From positions 1 through 36,823 of the forward strand of contig CALETE010000090.1 of assembly GCA_937920085.1 (NCBI GenBank): a DNA stretch of 36,823 nt, written 5' to 3'. The translations under genes and the position numbers were made by a program. Below are positions 9,390 to 18,900 of this stretch, piece by piece. The notes beneath the pieces are model-generated. The model was not told the origin of the DNA, ran no database searches, and worked only from the letters and a program-made list of their open reading frames with translations. Position 1 is the stretch's first letter; the number at the start of each line of letters is the position of its first letter. The stretch comes from an uncultured Alphaproteobacteria bacterium (GTDB lineage: Bacteria > Pseudomonadota > Alphaproteobacteria > Caulobacterales > Caulobacteraceae).

Positions 9390-10148
9390 TTGCAAAACGA
9401 TCGCTTCTCACCCCTCCCGGCCCTGGCCGGACAAGGGCTGGTGGTCGATAATATCGGCAAGGCGTTTCGTGGGCGGACCGTGGTCAAGGGTGTGACCTTG
9501 TCCCTGGGGCGGGGAGAGGTTCTCGGCCTGCTCGGGCCGAATGGCGCGGGCAAGACCACTTGCTTTTATATGATCACAGGCCTGATCCCCGCCGATTACG
9601 GGGCCATCTATCTGGATGGTGAAAACATCACCGCCCAGCCCATGTACCAGCGCGCCCGTATGGGGGTTGGATATCTGCCGCAGGAAACCTCGATCTTCCG
9701 CGGCATGACGGTCGAAGAAAATATCATGGCGGTGGTGGAGTTGCGGGATTCTGGCCGGTCGTCTTCCCAGGCAACGGTCAACGGCCTGCTTGAGGAATTG
9801 CGGATCGACCACTTGCGAAATTCACCAGCGGTCTCTCTCTCTGGTGGTGAACGCCGCCGGGTGGAAATCGCCCGCGCCCTGGCCAGCGAACCTTCTTTTA
9901 TGCTGCTGGACGAGCCCTTTGCCGGGATCGACCCCTTGGCGATCGCCGACATCCGCGAGGTGATCGGTTATCTGAAGGCGCGGGGCATTGGCATTCTGAT
10001 TACCGACCACAATGTCCGCGAGACCCTGGACATTATCGACCGCGCCGCCATCATTCACGCAGGTGAAGTGCTGTTTGAAGGCACGCCGGCCCAGATCGTC
10101 GATGACCCAGAAGTTCGCCGCGTCTATCTGGGCGAGCATTTCGGTTAG
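9390..10148 (+). CDS. lptB: LPS export ABC transporter ATP-binding protein LptB
   Basis: A 252-residue cytoplasmic ATPase that powers lipopolysaccharide extraction by LptFG. Walker A is GPNGAGKT (residues 49-56), the Q-loop Gln98, the ABC signature LSGGE (150-154), Walker B MLLDEP (171-176) and the switch histidine is His207. The start is TTG at 9390: AAGGAG ends 5 bases upstream and no ATG fits better. In many proteobacteria lptB is followed directly by rpoN, hpf and ptsN. Here rpoN lies 11.2 kb further on, behind an accessory block. lptF and lptG are not in this window, which is normal since they usually sit elsewhere. Confidence 0.96.
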   Translation: MQNDRFSPLPALAGQGLVVDNIGKAFRGRTVVKGVTLSLGRGEVLGLLGPNGAGKTTCFYMITGLIPADYGAIYLDGENITAQPMYQRARMGVGYLPQETSIFRGMTVEENIMAVVELRDSGRSSSQATVNGLLEELRIDHLRNSPAVSLSGGERRRVEIARALASEPSFMLLDEPFAGIDPLAIADIREVIGYLKARGIGILITDHNVRETLDIIDRAAIIHAGEVLFEGTPAQIVDDPEVRRVYLGEHFG

Positions 10149-10187
10149 ACGGCGCCTTGCGGCCCGCCCGCACTTGCCCTCCTATCG

Positions 10188-10214
10188 CCCCCGCAGGCCA
10201 AGCTAGAGCGGGGG
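10188..10214 (+). promoter_or_regulatory. Hairpin masking the sulfatase ribosome binding site
   Basis: CCCCCGC (10188-10194) pairs perfectly with GCGGGGG (10208-10214) across a 13-base loop. The right arm is the G-rich Shine-Dalgarno region of the ATG at 10218, so the RNA fold would hide it. Confidence 0.45.
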
Positions 10215-10217
10215 GAC

Positions 10218-11726
10218 ATGACCACCACACCGAAAAACGCCATTGTCATCCTATTGGACAGTCTTAATCGGCACATGCTGGGTGCCTATGGTGGGACCGA
10301 ATTCGAAACGCCCAATCTGGACGCCTTTGCCAGGACGGCGACACGGTTTGACAACCATCATACGGGCTCTCTGCCCTGTATGCCGGCCCGGCATGACATC
10401 CTTTGCGGAGCCCTGGATTTCCTTTGGCGGCCCTGGGGGTCGGTGGAAATCTGGGAAGACGCCATCACCTATGAGCTGCGCAAGGTCGGCGTGGTCAGTC
10501 AGCTGATCAGCGACCACCCACACCTTTTTGAGACCGGCGGCGAGAATTATCACTGCGACTTTTATGCCTGGGACTATCTCCGGGGTCATGAGGGCGATGC
10601 CTGGAAGACCCGACCCGACCCCAGCTGGGCCGGTGCGCCGGGCTTTGGGCGCGGCCACATGCCCTATGACGACAGCCGTGGCTGGTTCACGGGCGAGGCG
10701 GACTTCCCAGGGCCCCGCACCATGTCGGCCGCGGCCAGGTGGATCGAGGACAATGCCGGCCATCATGACCGCTTCTTCCTCTTCGTTGATGAGTTCGACC
10801 CCCATGAACCCTTCGACACCCCTGAGCCCTGGGCCTCGAAATATGACCCAGACTGGGAAGGCCCTCACCTCATCTGGCCGCCCTACATCCAGGGTGCCTT
10901 GGAAAAGGGGATCCTGACAGAGCGTCAAGCCCGGCAGCTGCGCGCCTCCTATGGCGGTAAGCTGTCCATGATCGATCACTGGCTCGGCAAGGTCCTAAAA
11001 GCCATAGATGCCAAGGGTCTGACCGATGACACCCTGGTGGTGATCTGCACCGATCATGGCCACTATCTTGGGGAGAAGGACATCTGGGGCAAACCCGGTG
11101 TGCCCATCTATAACACGCTTGGTCACGTGCCCCTGCTGATCCGCCATCCCGGCATTGCCCCAGGAGCGTGTAATGCCCTGACCACAAGTGTCGACATCTA
11201 CGCCACCCTGGCCGACATGTTCGGGGTCGGTGCCCGCCAAAGGACCCATGGGCGATCCCTTCTGCCCCTGCTGCGGGGGGAGGCGACGTCTGTCCGCGAC
11301 ACCGTGCTTACCGGGGTCTGGGGCCGGGAGGTCCATCTGGTGACAGCGACCCACAAATATGCCCGAGGACCGGTGGGGGCCAATGAGCCGCTCTCCATGC
11401 TCTCCAACCGCTGGTCCACCATGCCCACTCATGTGGTCGACAAGTATCTAGCCCTGCCCCTTCCTGACGACCGGGCCTTCTTGGATCGCATGCCAGGGTC
11501 CAGCGTCCCTGTCATCCACCAGACCTTCAATGCCGGGGATCCCATCCCCTTCTGGGCGCGGACCAAGCCGACCGGTCATCACCTGTTCGACAGGCTTCAA
11601 GACCCGGGCGAAGACCGCAATCTTGCGGGAACGGCACTTGAGGCTGATCTTGCCGATCAGCTCCGCGCCACCCTCATCGAAATCGAGGCACCGAAGTCAC
11701 AACTTCAGCGCCTCGGCCTGCAGTAA
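10218..11726 (+). CDS. Sulfatase family hydrolase (formylglycine-type motif)
   Basis: A 502-residue alkaline-phosphatase-fold sulfatase. The maturation motif C-x-P-x-R is intact (Cys54-Met-Pro-Ala-Arg58), so Cys54 is probably converted to formylglycine; no converting enzyme is encoded in this window. The first metal site reads ILLDSLNRHMLGAYGG, so the usual second Asp of the DD pair is replaced, a variant I recall from a DSLNR...PCMPAR sulfatase subgroup. Further metal ligands are likely in DEFDPHEPFD (191-200) and CTDHGHYLGEKD (Asp279, His280). There is no signal peptide, so the protein appears cytoplasmic; the substrate is unknown. It is the first gene of the block inserted between lptB and rpoN, and a hairpin covers its ribosome binding site. 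Confidence 0.85.
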   Translation: MTTTPKNAIVILLDSLNRHMLGAYGGTEFETPNLDAFARTATRFDNHHTGSLPCMPARHDILCGALDFLWRPWGSVEIWEDAITYELRKVGVVSQLISDHPHLFETGGENYHCDFYAWDYLRGHEGDAWKTRPDPSWAGAPGFGRGHMPYDDSRGWFTGEADFPGPRTMSAAARWIEDNAGHHDRFFLFVDEFDPHEPFDTPEPWASKYDPDWEGPHLIWPPYIQGALEKGILTERQARQLRASYGGKLSMIDHWLGKVLKAIDAKGLTDDTLVVICTDHGHYLGEKDIWGKPGVPIYNTLGHVPLLIRHPGIAPGACNALTTSVDIYATLADMFGVGARQRTHGRSLLPLLRGEATSVRDTVLTGVWGREVHLVTATHKYARGPVGANEPLSMLSNRWSTMPTHVVDKYLALPLPDDRAFLDRMPGSSVPVIHQTFNAGDPIPFWARTKPTGHHLFDRLQDPGEDRNLAGTALEADLADQLRATLIEIEAPKSQLQRLGLQ

Positions 11727-11738
11727 AACCGGAGACCC

Positions 11739-12695
11739 ATGCCCATGCGCCAGCTCTTTGCAGCCCTTACCCTGGTCCTGGCCCTCGGCGGCTGCGCCAA
11801 GGACCTGCCCTATGCCGATCTGAAGGCGAAATACGCCTCGCCAGCCTCACGGTTCATGACCCTGCCGGACGGGGTCGGGGTCCATTACCGAGACCAGGGC
11901 AAGGCCGATGCGCCGCCCATCGTCATGATCCATGGCTTTTCTGCAAACCTCGACGCCTGGGAGCCCTGGGTCGCCCAGCTGGGTCCGGACTATCGGATCA
12001 TCACCCTGGATCTGGCCGCTCATGGCCTAACCACGGTTCCGGCCGGCTATCAGGTCTCCACCGAGGGCCAGGTAGAAATTGTTGACCAACTGACCCATGC
12101 CCTGAAGGTCGATCACTTCGTCCTGGCGGGAAATTCTATGGGCGGGGGCGTATCTTGGAACTATGCCCTGGCCCACCGCGACCGGGTCCGTGCCCTCGTC
12201 CTAGTGGACTCCGTAGGCTTGCCGCCGGGCCCAAAGGCCGGTGAAAAGCCCAAGGGCGAGGGGCCGCCCCTGGTTTTCATGATTATGCGCAGCCCCATGG
12301 GGCGGTCGATTCTGAAACAGATCAATCCCCGTCCCTTGGCCGAAAAGGGCCTCAAGCAGGCCTATGTGGATCAATCCCTGGTCACTCCGGCCTTGGTTGA
12401 TCGCTATGTCGATCTCGCACTTGCCCCGGGGCATAGGGAATTGCTGATGTCGTCCCAGCCGGGACCTCGCATGCCTGTGACGCCTGCGACCTTCCAAGCC
12501 ATTCATGCCCCGACCCTGGTTTTACATGGGGAGGCCGATACGGTGATCCCAGTTGAGGCTGGCAAGGCCCTTGCGGCGGCTATTCCTGGTGCGCAGCTGA
12601 TCCTCTATCCGGGGGTTGGCCACGTTCCGATGGAGCAGATTCCTGCGAAATCAGCTGCTGATGTCAGAGTTTTCCTTTCCAATCTCAAGCCCTAG
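11739..12695 (+). CDS. Alpha/beta-hydrolase lipoprotein
   Basis: A 318-residue hydrolase with a lipoprotein signal peptide: the lipobox LGGC puts the lipidated cysteine at residue 19. The alpha/beta-hydrolase core shows the oxyanion motif IHGFSAN (about 64-70), the nucleophile elbow GNSMGG with Ser133, an acidic residue in LHGEADTVIP and the catalytic His in GVGHVPM near the C-terminus. The substrate (ester, lactone or amide) cannot be inferred. A GGAG ribosome binding site lies just before the ATG and only 12 bases separate it from the sulfatase gene, so the two are probably co-transcribed. The sulfatase itself carries no export signal, so the two products may act in different compartments. 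Confidence 0.87.
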   Translation: MPMRQLFAALTLVLALGGCAKDLPYADLKAKYASPASRFMTLPDGVGVHYRDQGKADAPPIVMIHGFSANLDAWEPWVAQLGPDYRIITLDLAAHGLTTVPAGYQVSTEGQVEIVDQLTHALKVDHFVLAGNSMGGGVSWNYALAHRDRVRALVLVDSVGLPPGPKAGEKPKGEGPPLVFMIMRSPMGRSILKQINPRPLAEKGLKQAYVDQSLVTPALVDRYVDLALAPGHRELLMSSQPGPRMPVTPATFQAIHAPTLVLHGEADTVIPVEAGKALAAAIPGAQLILYPGVGHVPMEQIPAKSAADVRVFLSNLKP

Positions 12696-12759
12696 GCCCA
12701 AGGCAAGGCGTGGGCCGCGATTCGCAGTTTTGACCGCCTTGATCCGAGGAGTGATCGCC

Positions 12760-13752
12760 ATGAATGTTCAACGTCTGGGCTTGGCTGCAATGGCCTTTGC
12801 GGCCTTAGCCCAAGCCGCGATTGCGGGTCCCTCCGGCTATCACATTGTGGATCGGATCGCCGGTCCCGATGGCGGGTGGGATTACGCCAGTTACGACCCC
12901 GTCAGCGACCGGGTTTTTGTGGCGCGTTCTAAAGCGGTCAGCGCATTTGATCTTAAGACCCGCCAGGTCAATGGGGCGTTTGCACCGGCAGATCGGGGTC
13001 ATGCGGCCTTGGTCGCCAAGGGCCAGCTTGTGGTGACCAATGGCACGCCGGGCACGGTCGCCTTCTATAATCCCGAAACCGGGGTGCCCATTGCCAGCGT
13101 TGCTGTTGGGCTTGGCCCAGACTACGCCCTGGTGGATCCTAAATCGGGCCTCCTCTTGGTGATGAACCATATTGGTGGCGATGTGGTCGAAGTCAGCCTC
13201 GACGACCATTTGGTGAAGGGGCGCATCGCGGTGGGCGGTGCCCTCGAAGCCGCCGTTGTTGATGGTCAAGGTCGGGCCTATGTGAATATCGAAGACAAAA
13301 ATCAGATCGCTGTGATCGATCTCCCAGGTCAGAAGGTCGTCGAGCGATATGATCTGAAGGATTGCGATGGCCCGACGGGCCTCGCCTTTACCGGTCGTGA
13401 CCTCGTGGTGGCCTGCGATGGCGCAGCGGAAATCATTCGGGCCGACACGGGTGCCCTTCTGGCGAGACTAAAGATTGGCGAAGGGGCCGATGGCGTTGCC
13501 TATGACCCTGTGCGCAAGCTGGCTTTTATTCCAAGCGGCCACACGGGGACGCTGTCGATCATCAAGGTTGCAGGTCGTACGTCGACCCTGTTTGATACGA
13601 TTTCGACGGCACCCAGCGCCCGGACCCTGACCTTGGATCCTGCCACCGGCCGTGTCTTTGTGCCCTATGCCGCCTACGGACCGCCCGCAACCCCAGGCGG
13701 TCGTCCCAGCCTTGTTCCAGGCAGCTTTAACCTCCTTATCCTAACCCCATGA
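12760..13752 (+). CDS. YncE-like periplasmic beta-propeller protein
   Basis: A 330-residue protein with a signal peptide (cleavage near AIAG, about residue 22), made of repeated propeller strands such as YDPVSDRVFVARS, VDPKSGLLLVMNH, VDGQGRAYVNIED, YDPVRKLAFIPSG and LDPATGRVFVPY. It belongs to the YncE/YVTN-type seven-bladed propellers, whose ligands are mostly unknown. The frame is open further upstream, but the ATG at 12760 is chosen because GAGGAG lies 8 bases before it and a clean signal peptide follows. Its stop overlaps the start of the TolC-like gene (ATGA), so it is translationally coupled to a tripartite efflux set. A periplasmic substrate-binding or accessory role in that exporter is inference. 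Confidence 0.85.
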   Translation: MNVQRLGLAAMAFAALAQAAIAGPSGYHIVDRIAGPDGGWDYASYDPVSDRVFVARSKAVSAFDLKTRQVNGAFAPADRGHAALVAKGQLVVTNGTPGTVAFYNPETGVPIASVAVGLGPDYALVDPKSGLLLVMNHIGGDVVEVSLDDHLVKGRIAVGGALEAAVVDGQGRAYVNIEDKNQIAVIDLPGQKVVERYDLKDCDGPTGLAFTGRDLVVACDGAAEIIRADTGALLARLKIGEGADGVAYDPVRKLAFIPSGHTGTLSIIKVAGRTSTLFDTISTAPSARTLTLDPATGRVFVPYAAYGPPATPGGRPSLVPGSFNLLILTP

Positions 13753-15083
13753 AACCATGGGTCTCGGTGATCGCCTGCGCCATGCTGGTGGGGGGGTGCC
13801 AGACCTATGTGTCTGCCCCCCTTAAGCTGAGCACCTTCCCGAACCAGTTGGAGGCGCGACGGCTGGGCGATCCTGATCATGTTTGGTCGGTGTCGGAACT
13901 ATTGCCGATTGCCTTTGCGCAAAATCCCGACATTGCCGCGGCCAGGGCGCGACTGATTTCGGCGCAAAGCCAAGCGCGCGCTGCCAAGGCAGGGCCATTG
14001 AGCGGCCTGACCCTCAGCGCCGAATACGCCAATAATGCGGGCACCTCTCCATGGCTTTATGGTGCCAGCCTTGACCTGCCCATGGACACCGGGGTCCGTA
14101 AGGCCGCGCGTCTGACCCAGGCTGATTTAGACAGGCTGCGGGCAAGCTATGATTATGAGGCTGTCCTTTGGACGGTGCGTACCAGCCTCGCCCATGCCCT
14201 GGCGTCCCGCAACGCATCTTCAAACGCCTTGCGTGTCGCTGAAGAGCTGGCGGATATTCGACAGAAGCGGGTAGATATCCTCGAAGCTCGGGTATCTGCA
14301 GGTGAGGACGCGCGATCAGCTGCCTTGGTTGCCCGGACAGATCTCGCCATTGCGCGCCGCAGGGTCGCGGAGATCCTAACGCGCCGAAAACTGGCTGATT
14401 TCGACCTCGGCAAGGCCCTTGGCCTGGGCCAGGCCGCCATTCAGTCGCTCCGACTCGCCGCCCCTGAAGACCTGCCGACGTCCTGGCCCACCACCATGCG
14501 CCCAGAGGCGGCCTTGGGCAGACCAGAGGTGCTGGCCGCCGTGGTGGACTATGATAGCGCCGAAGCCAATCTGAGGCTGGAAGTCGCCAAACAGTTTCCA
14601 GAGCTTCGCCTTGGCCCGGGCTATGCTTGGGACCATGGAGCTGTGAAGCTGCCCTTCAACCTCGCCCTCGTCCTGCCGCCCCTGGACCTAAATCGGGCAA
14701 ATATTCGTACTGCGGAAGCCAGGCGTCAGGAAGCTGCGCGCAATCTCGACGCAGTGCAGGCACGGGTCCTGGATCAGGGCGATCGGGCCCGCGCCAATCT
14801 TGGCCAGGCCAGACTGCAGCTGGCACTGATCCGTGATCGCGATCTGCCCGCAGCCCAGGGTTTGGCCAATGCCGCCAAGCGGGCCCTCAAGGCCGGTGAA
14901 GGCGATCAACCCGATACCCTTATGGCTGAGGCCGTCCTGCTGGAGACGGAACTGGCGGGGATTGATGCTCAGGCGGGCGCACAGGCTGCCCTCATTGATC
15001 TTGAAGACGCCCTACGCGAGAGCGCCTTGCCCCAGGACATGCTGACCCTTCGGACTGAAATCCAATTGAGATCCCGCCGATGA
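13749..15083 (+). CDS. TolC/CusC-type outer-membrane efflux lipoprotein
   Basis: A 444-residue outer-membrane factor. The lipobox VGGC places a lipidated Cys at residue 17, as in CusC/OprM-type proteins. The remainder is alpha-helical outer-membrane efflux protein sequence with two related halves (PDIAAARARLISAQSQARAA and, later, PEVLAAVVDYDSAEANLRLE). It forms the exit duct of tripartite exporters. Its start overlaps the YncE stop and its stop overlaps the adaptor start (both ATGA), so expression of the three is tightly coupled. The length is normal. The transported substrate cannot be told from this component. Confidence 0.88.
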   Translation: MKPWVSVIACAMLVGGCQTYVSAPLKLSTFPNQLEARRLGDPDHVWSVSELLPIAFAQNPDIAAARARLISAQSQARAAKAGPLSGLTLSAEYANNAGTSPWLYGASLDLPMDTGVRKAARLTQADLDRLRASYDYEAVLWTVRTSLAHALASRNASSNALRVAEELADIRQKRVDILEARVSAGEDARSAALVARTDLAIARRRVAEILTRRKLADFDLGKALGLGQAAIQSLRLAAPEDLPTSWPTTMRPEAALGRPEVLAAVVDYDSAEANLRLEVAKQFPELRLGPGYAWDHGAVKLPFNLALVLPPLDLNRANIRTAEARRQEAARNLDAVQARVLDQGDRARANLGQARLQLALIRDRDLPAAQGLANAAKRALKAGEGDQPDTLMAEAVLLETELAGIDAQAGAQAALIDLEDALRESALPQDMLTLRTEIQLRSRR

Positions 15084-15973
15084 TGCGCCGACTATTTTTT
15101 ATGACTCCGCTAATTGCGGCTATTGCGACCCAGGTCTTGGCGGTCGAATTGCCTCTGGATGTTCAGCGCAAACTTGGTCTGACGACAGCTGTTGTGTCTG
15201 CCGAACGGGGGCCTGCAACGGCCACTGGCTTTGCCCGGGTTCTGGACGTGGTTCCCTTGGCCAGCCTTGACGCCGACCTTGCAGCCGCCAAGGCTGTGGC
15301 ATCGGCCTCCACCGCTGAAGCCCGCAGAACCCATGATCTGGCCTCAGCTGACTTCGCCGTCTCCAAGCGTGTTGCAGAAACCGCCGCAGCCCAGGCCAGG
15401 GCCGACAATCTGCGCCTGGAACTCTTGCAGCGCCGGCTTGGCCTAGAATGGGGCCCCGCCTTTGTAACCATGGGTGACGCGCGACGCTCTGCCCTGATCT
15501 CGAATCTTGCTGCAGGTCGTGCCGCCTTGGTTCGCCTTGATGCGCCTGCGGGCATGACGGGGGTCCGGCAGGCTATCGCGACCCGCCAAGGTGGGCGTTC
15601 AGCCCGTATTCAAGTCCTTGGCCAGGCCCGGCTTGGGGATCCCCGGTTTCAGACGCCGGGCTTATTGGGCCTTGTGGCGGGGCCTGAGGCCGCAGATTTC
15701 GCGACGGGCTTAGTTTTCCCCATCACCTTTTCCGCAGGCGCTCAGTCTGGCGTCCTCTTGCCCCGTTCGGCCCTCTTGCGAGCCGGGGGGCAAACCTTCG
15801 TCTATGTCCGAAAAGATGCGACCCATTTTGAGCGACGCCAACTTGGCCAGATTCAGGCTCGGTCTGATGGCTTGCTGGCCATGGGTGCCGTAAGGCCCGG
15901 CGAAACCGTTGCCACGTCAGGCGCAGCGGCCCTGTTCGCCGCTGAAACCCAGTCCAAGGGCGAGGACGAATAG
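15080..15973 (+). CDS. Short, divergent RND periplasmic adaptor protein
   Basis: A 297-residue exported protein (signal peptide ending at about LAVE, residues 1-22) lying between a TolC-like gene and an RND permease, which identifies it as the membrane-fusion component. It is shorter than typical CusB/CzcB adaptors (around 400 residues). A first lipoyl-like strand region (TATGFARVLDVVPLASLD) runs straight into an Ala-rich helical hairpin of about 60 residues. The barrel and membrane-proximal part follow, with LPRSALLRAGGQTFVYVRK and RPGETVATSGAAALFA typical of HlyD-family C-termini. The usual glycine-rich lipoyl consensus is not obvious. The start overlaps the previous stop (ATGA) and the permease begins 3 bases after its stop. 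Confidence 0.8.
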   Translation: MMRRLFFMTPLIAAIATQVLAVELPLDVQRKLGLTTAVVSAERGPATATGFARVLDVVPLASLDADLAAAKAVASASTAEARRTHDLASADFAVSKRVAETAAAQARADNLRLELLQRRLGLEWGPAFVTMGDARRSALISNLAAGRAALVRLDAPAGMTGVRQAIATRQGGRSARIQVLGQARLGDPRFQTPGLLGLVAGPEAADFATGLVFPITFSAGAQSGVLLPRSALLRAGGQTFVYVRKDATHFERRQLGQIQARSDGLLAMGAVRPGETVATSGAAALFAAETQSKGEDE

Positions 15974-15976
15974 CTC

Positions 15977-18900
15977 ATGTTGACGGCGATTGTCCGTTGG
16001 ACCCTCGAGCGACCACGGCTGATGGCCGTCTTCGCCCTCCTGCTCTTGATTTATGGCGGGATGATCCTGGCCCAGGCCAAGCTGGACGTTTTTCCAGAAT
16101 TCGTCCCGGCCCAGGCGGAAATTCAGACAGAGGCCCCTGGCCTTGGTGCCGATCAGGTCGAGCAATTGGTGACGCGTCCTATCGAGCAGGCCGTCAATGG
16201 CGCGACAGGTGTCGATGCTGTGCGCTCAGAGTCGATCCAGGGCCTGTCGATTGTCACCGTGGTCTTCAGGGAGGGCTCAGATCCCTATCGGGCGCGCCAA
16301 GTTGTCGCCGAGGCCATGAGTGAAGCCATAGCCGACCTGCCAGCCGGGGTGTCAGCACCGAAACTGTCGCCCCTGACGTCATCGACCATGGATCTCCTTA
16401 AGGTCGGCTTTACCTCAGACCGCCTCACTCCACTCCAGCTCCGGGACTTGGTCCAATGGACCGTTCGACCTCGGCTTTTAAGCGCCGCGGGTGTTGCCCG
16501 TGCCACGGTCTATGGCGGTGATATTCGCCGACTTGAAGTTCGGATACGGCCTGCTGATCTCGCCACCCGCGACATGAGTATCGACGACGTCGTCTCAGCC
16601 GTCCGTCAATCGACCGGCGTGGCCGGGGGTGGCTTTATCGATACCCCCCAGCAGCGCATATTGATTGAGTCCCATGGTCAGGCTTTGACCGCCCAAGATG
16701 TGGCCAATAGCCCAATTCCTGGACCAACGGGCGCAGCACCTACGCGTATTGGCGATGTCGCCGATGTCTTGAACGCGCCAGCCCCCGATGTGGGCGATGC
16801 GATAATTATGGGCAAGCCCGGCGTCCTCATCAGCCTTTCAAGCCAATATGGTGCCAATACCTTAGATGCCACCCACGCAGTGGAGGCGGCCCTCAAGGAT
16901 CTCTTGCCGGCCCTTAAGGCCCAAGGTGTCCAGGTTCACCAGAACCTTCATAGGCCTGCAAATTTCATCACTGCGGCGCTCCAGGGCATAACCGAGGACT
17001 TAATCATCGGTGGCCTGCTGATTGCCGTCGTCCTCTACGCCTTCATGCGTAACCTAAGGACCGTCCTCGTATCCTTTGTGTCCATTCCCCTCTCGCTTCT
17101 CACTGCGGTGGCGGTTCTGAATGCCCTGGGCTGGACCGTGAACACCATGACCTTGGGCGGCCTTGCGGTGGCCCTGGGGGTGGTGGTGGATGATGCGGTC
17201 ATTGATGTTGAGAACATCGTCCGGCGCCTGCGGAAACCCTCTGAGCTTCCGCCGGCTCAGGTGATCCTTTCGGCCGCCCTGGAGGTTCGCGCGCCGGTGA
17301 TCTACGCGACCCTTGTGGTGGGTTTAGCCCTGGTTCCGGTTTTGATGCTCCATGGCCTGCAAGGCGCGTTTTTTGCCCCCCTCGCTGCGGCCTTTATTAT
17401 TGCCACTGTGGCGTCCTTGGCAGTTGCCATCGCCATTACGCCGCCCCTGTCTCTGATCATGCTCCGCCATGCAGATCTTGATCAGGAGCCAGCTTTCATT
17501 GCGCGGCTGAAGACGTGGCATACCGATCTTCTCTCCCACGCGTTTTCGCGGCCCAAGCTTGCCCTAGGTGGAGCCCTGGGCGCCGCGGCCCTAACCCTCT
17601 TGGGATTGGGCCTCTTCACGTCGGAACTGCTACCCAGTTTCCGTGAGGGGCATTTCGTATTGGGCGTTGCGGGACCCCCAGGAACGTCGCTTGGGGTCAT
17701 GCGCAAATATGGCCAGGCGATCACGGGCGACCTGCTCGCCATACCGGGGGTTCAGAGTGCCGAGCAACAGATCGGGCGGTCTGAAGGCGGTGAAGATACC
17801 TGGGGGCCTGAAAAGAGTGAGTTTCACGTGGAGTTGCGCCCCGGCCTATCTGGCCAGGCTCAGGACAAGATCCAGGCGTCGATCGCGGCGGCCTTAGACA
17901 GCTATCCTGGTCTCCAAACTGAGGTGCTGACCTTCCTAGGGGATCGTATTGGTGAGAGCCTGACCGGTGAAACTGCCGCCCTAGCGATCGGGGTCTATGG
18001 AGCGGATCTCGACACCTTAGATCAAACGGCAGAGCAAATCGCAGAGGTGGTCGGGAAACTGACCGGAGCCGTGGACGTCCAGGTGGGGATCCCGCCGCAA
18101 ACGCCGGTTATTCGCGCCGACCTAGATATCGCCGCCCTGGGCCGTTACGGCCTGACGCCCGGCGAGGTACTCTCGGCCATTCAGGCTACCTATCAGGGGG
18201 TCAACGCCGCCCAAGTCTATCAGGAGACCCGCGCCCTGCAGATCGTGGTCACCACGCCGCCAGATTTGCGGCAGGACCCAGAGACGGTCGGCGACCTATT
18301 GATCCGGGGTAGCGCTGGCCAGATTGTCCAGCTCAAGGCGGTGGCCAAGGTGCGCCTTGCTGAAGGTCGCACGGTGATCAGCCATGAGGGTGGCCAACCC
18401 CGTCAGGTGGTGACCGCCAATCCACCGCCCAATCGCGCCGCGGCGTTTACGGCTGCTGCGCAGACCGCCATTGCCAAGGGCGTCAAGCTGCCACCCGGCG
18501 TCTATCTGCAGTTTACGGGGACCGCCGAAGGCACCAAGGCGGCACAGCGCAACCTGGGTATCAATGTCCTTCTGGCCCTGGGGGCCATTACGGTGGTCCT
18601 CTTGATCGCGTTTAAGGAGGGCCGGACGGTGGGTCTGATCTTAGGCTCTGCACCCTTTGCTCTGGCGGGGGGCGTGGTGGCCGTCGCGGTGACGGGGGGC
18701 ATACTGTCACTGGGATCCCTAGTGGGTTTTGTGACCCTGTTTGGCGTGGCCTCCCGCAACGCCATACTTCTGGTGTCTCACCTGGATCATTTGTTGAAAG
18801 AAGAGGGCTGTGACTGGTCCCTTGAGACGCTCACCCGGGCAACGCAGGAAAGGCTGACGCCAATTCTGATGACCGCCCTGGTGACAGCCCTTGGGGTTCT

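Noticed and set aside
10251..10979. 242-codon minus-strand frame opposite the sulfatase gene
   Set aside because: It lies entirely within the sulfatase coding sequence, has no ribosome binding site and gives no recognisable protein.
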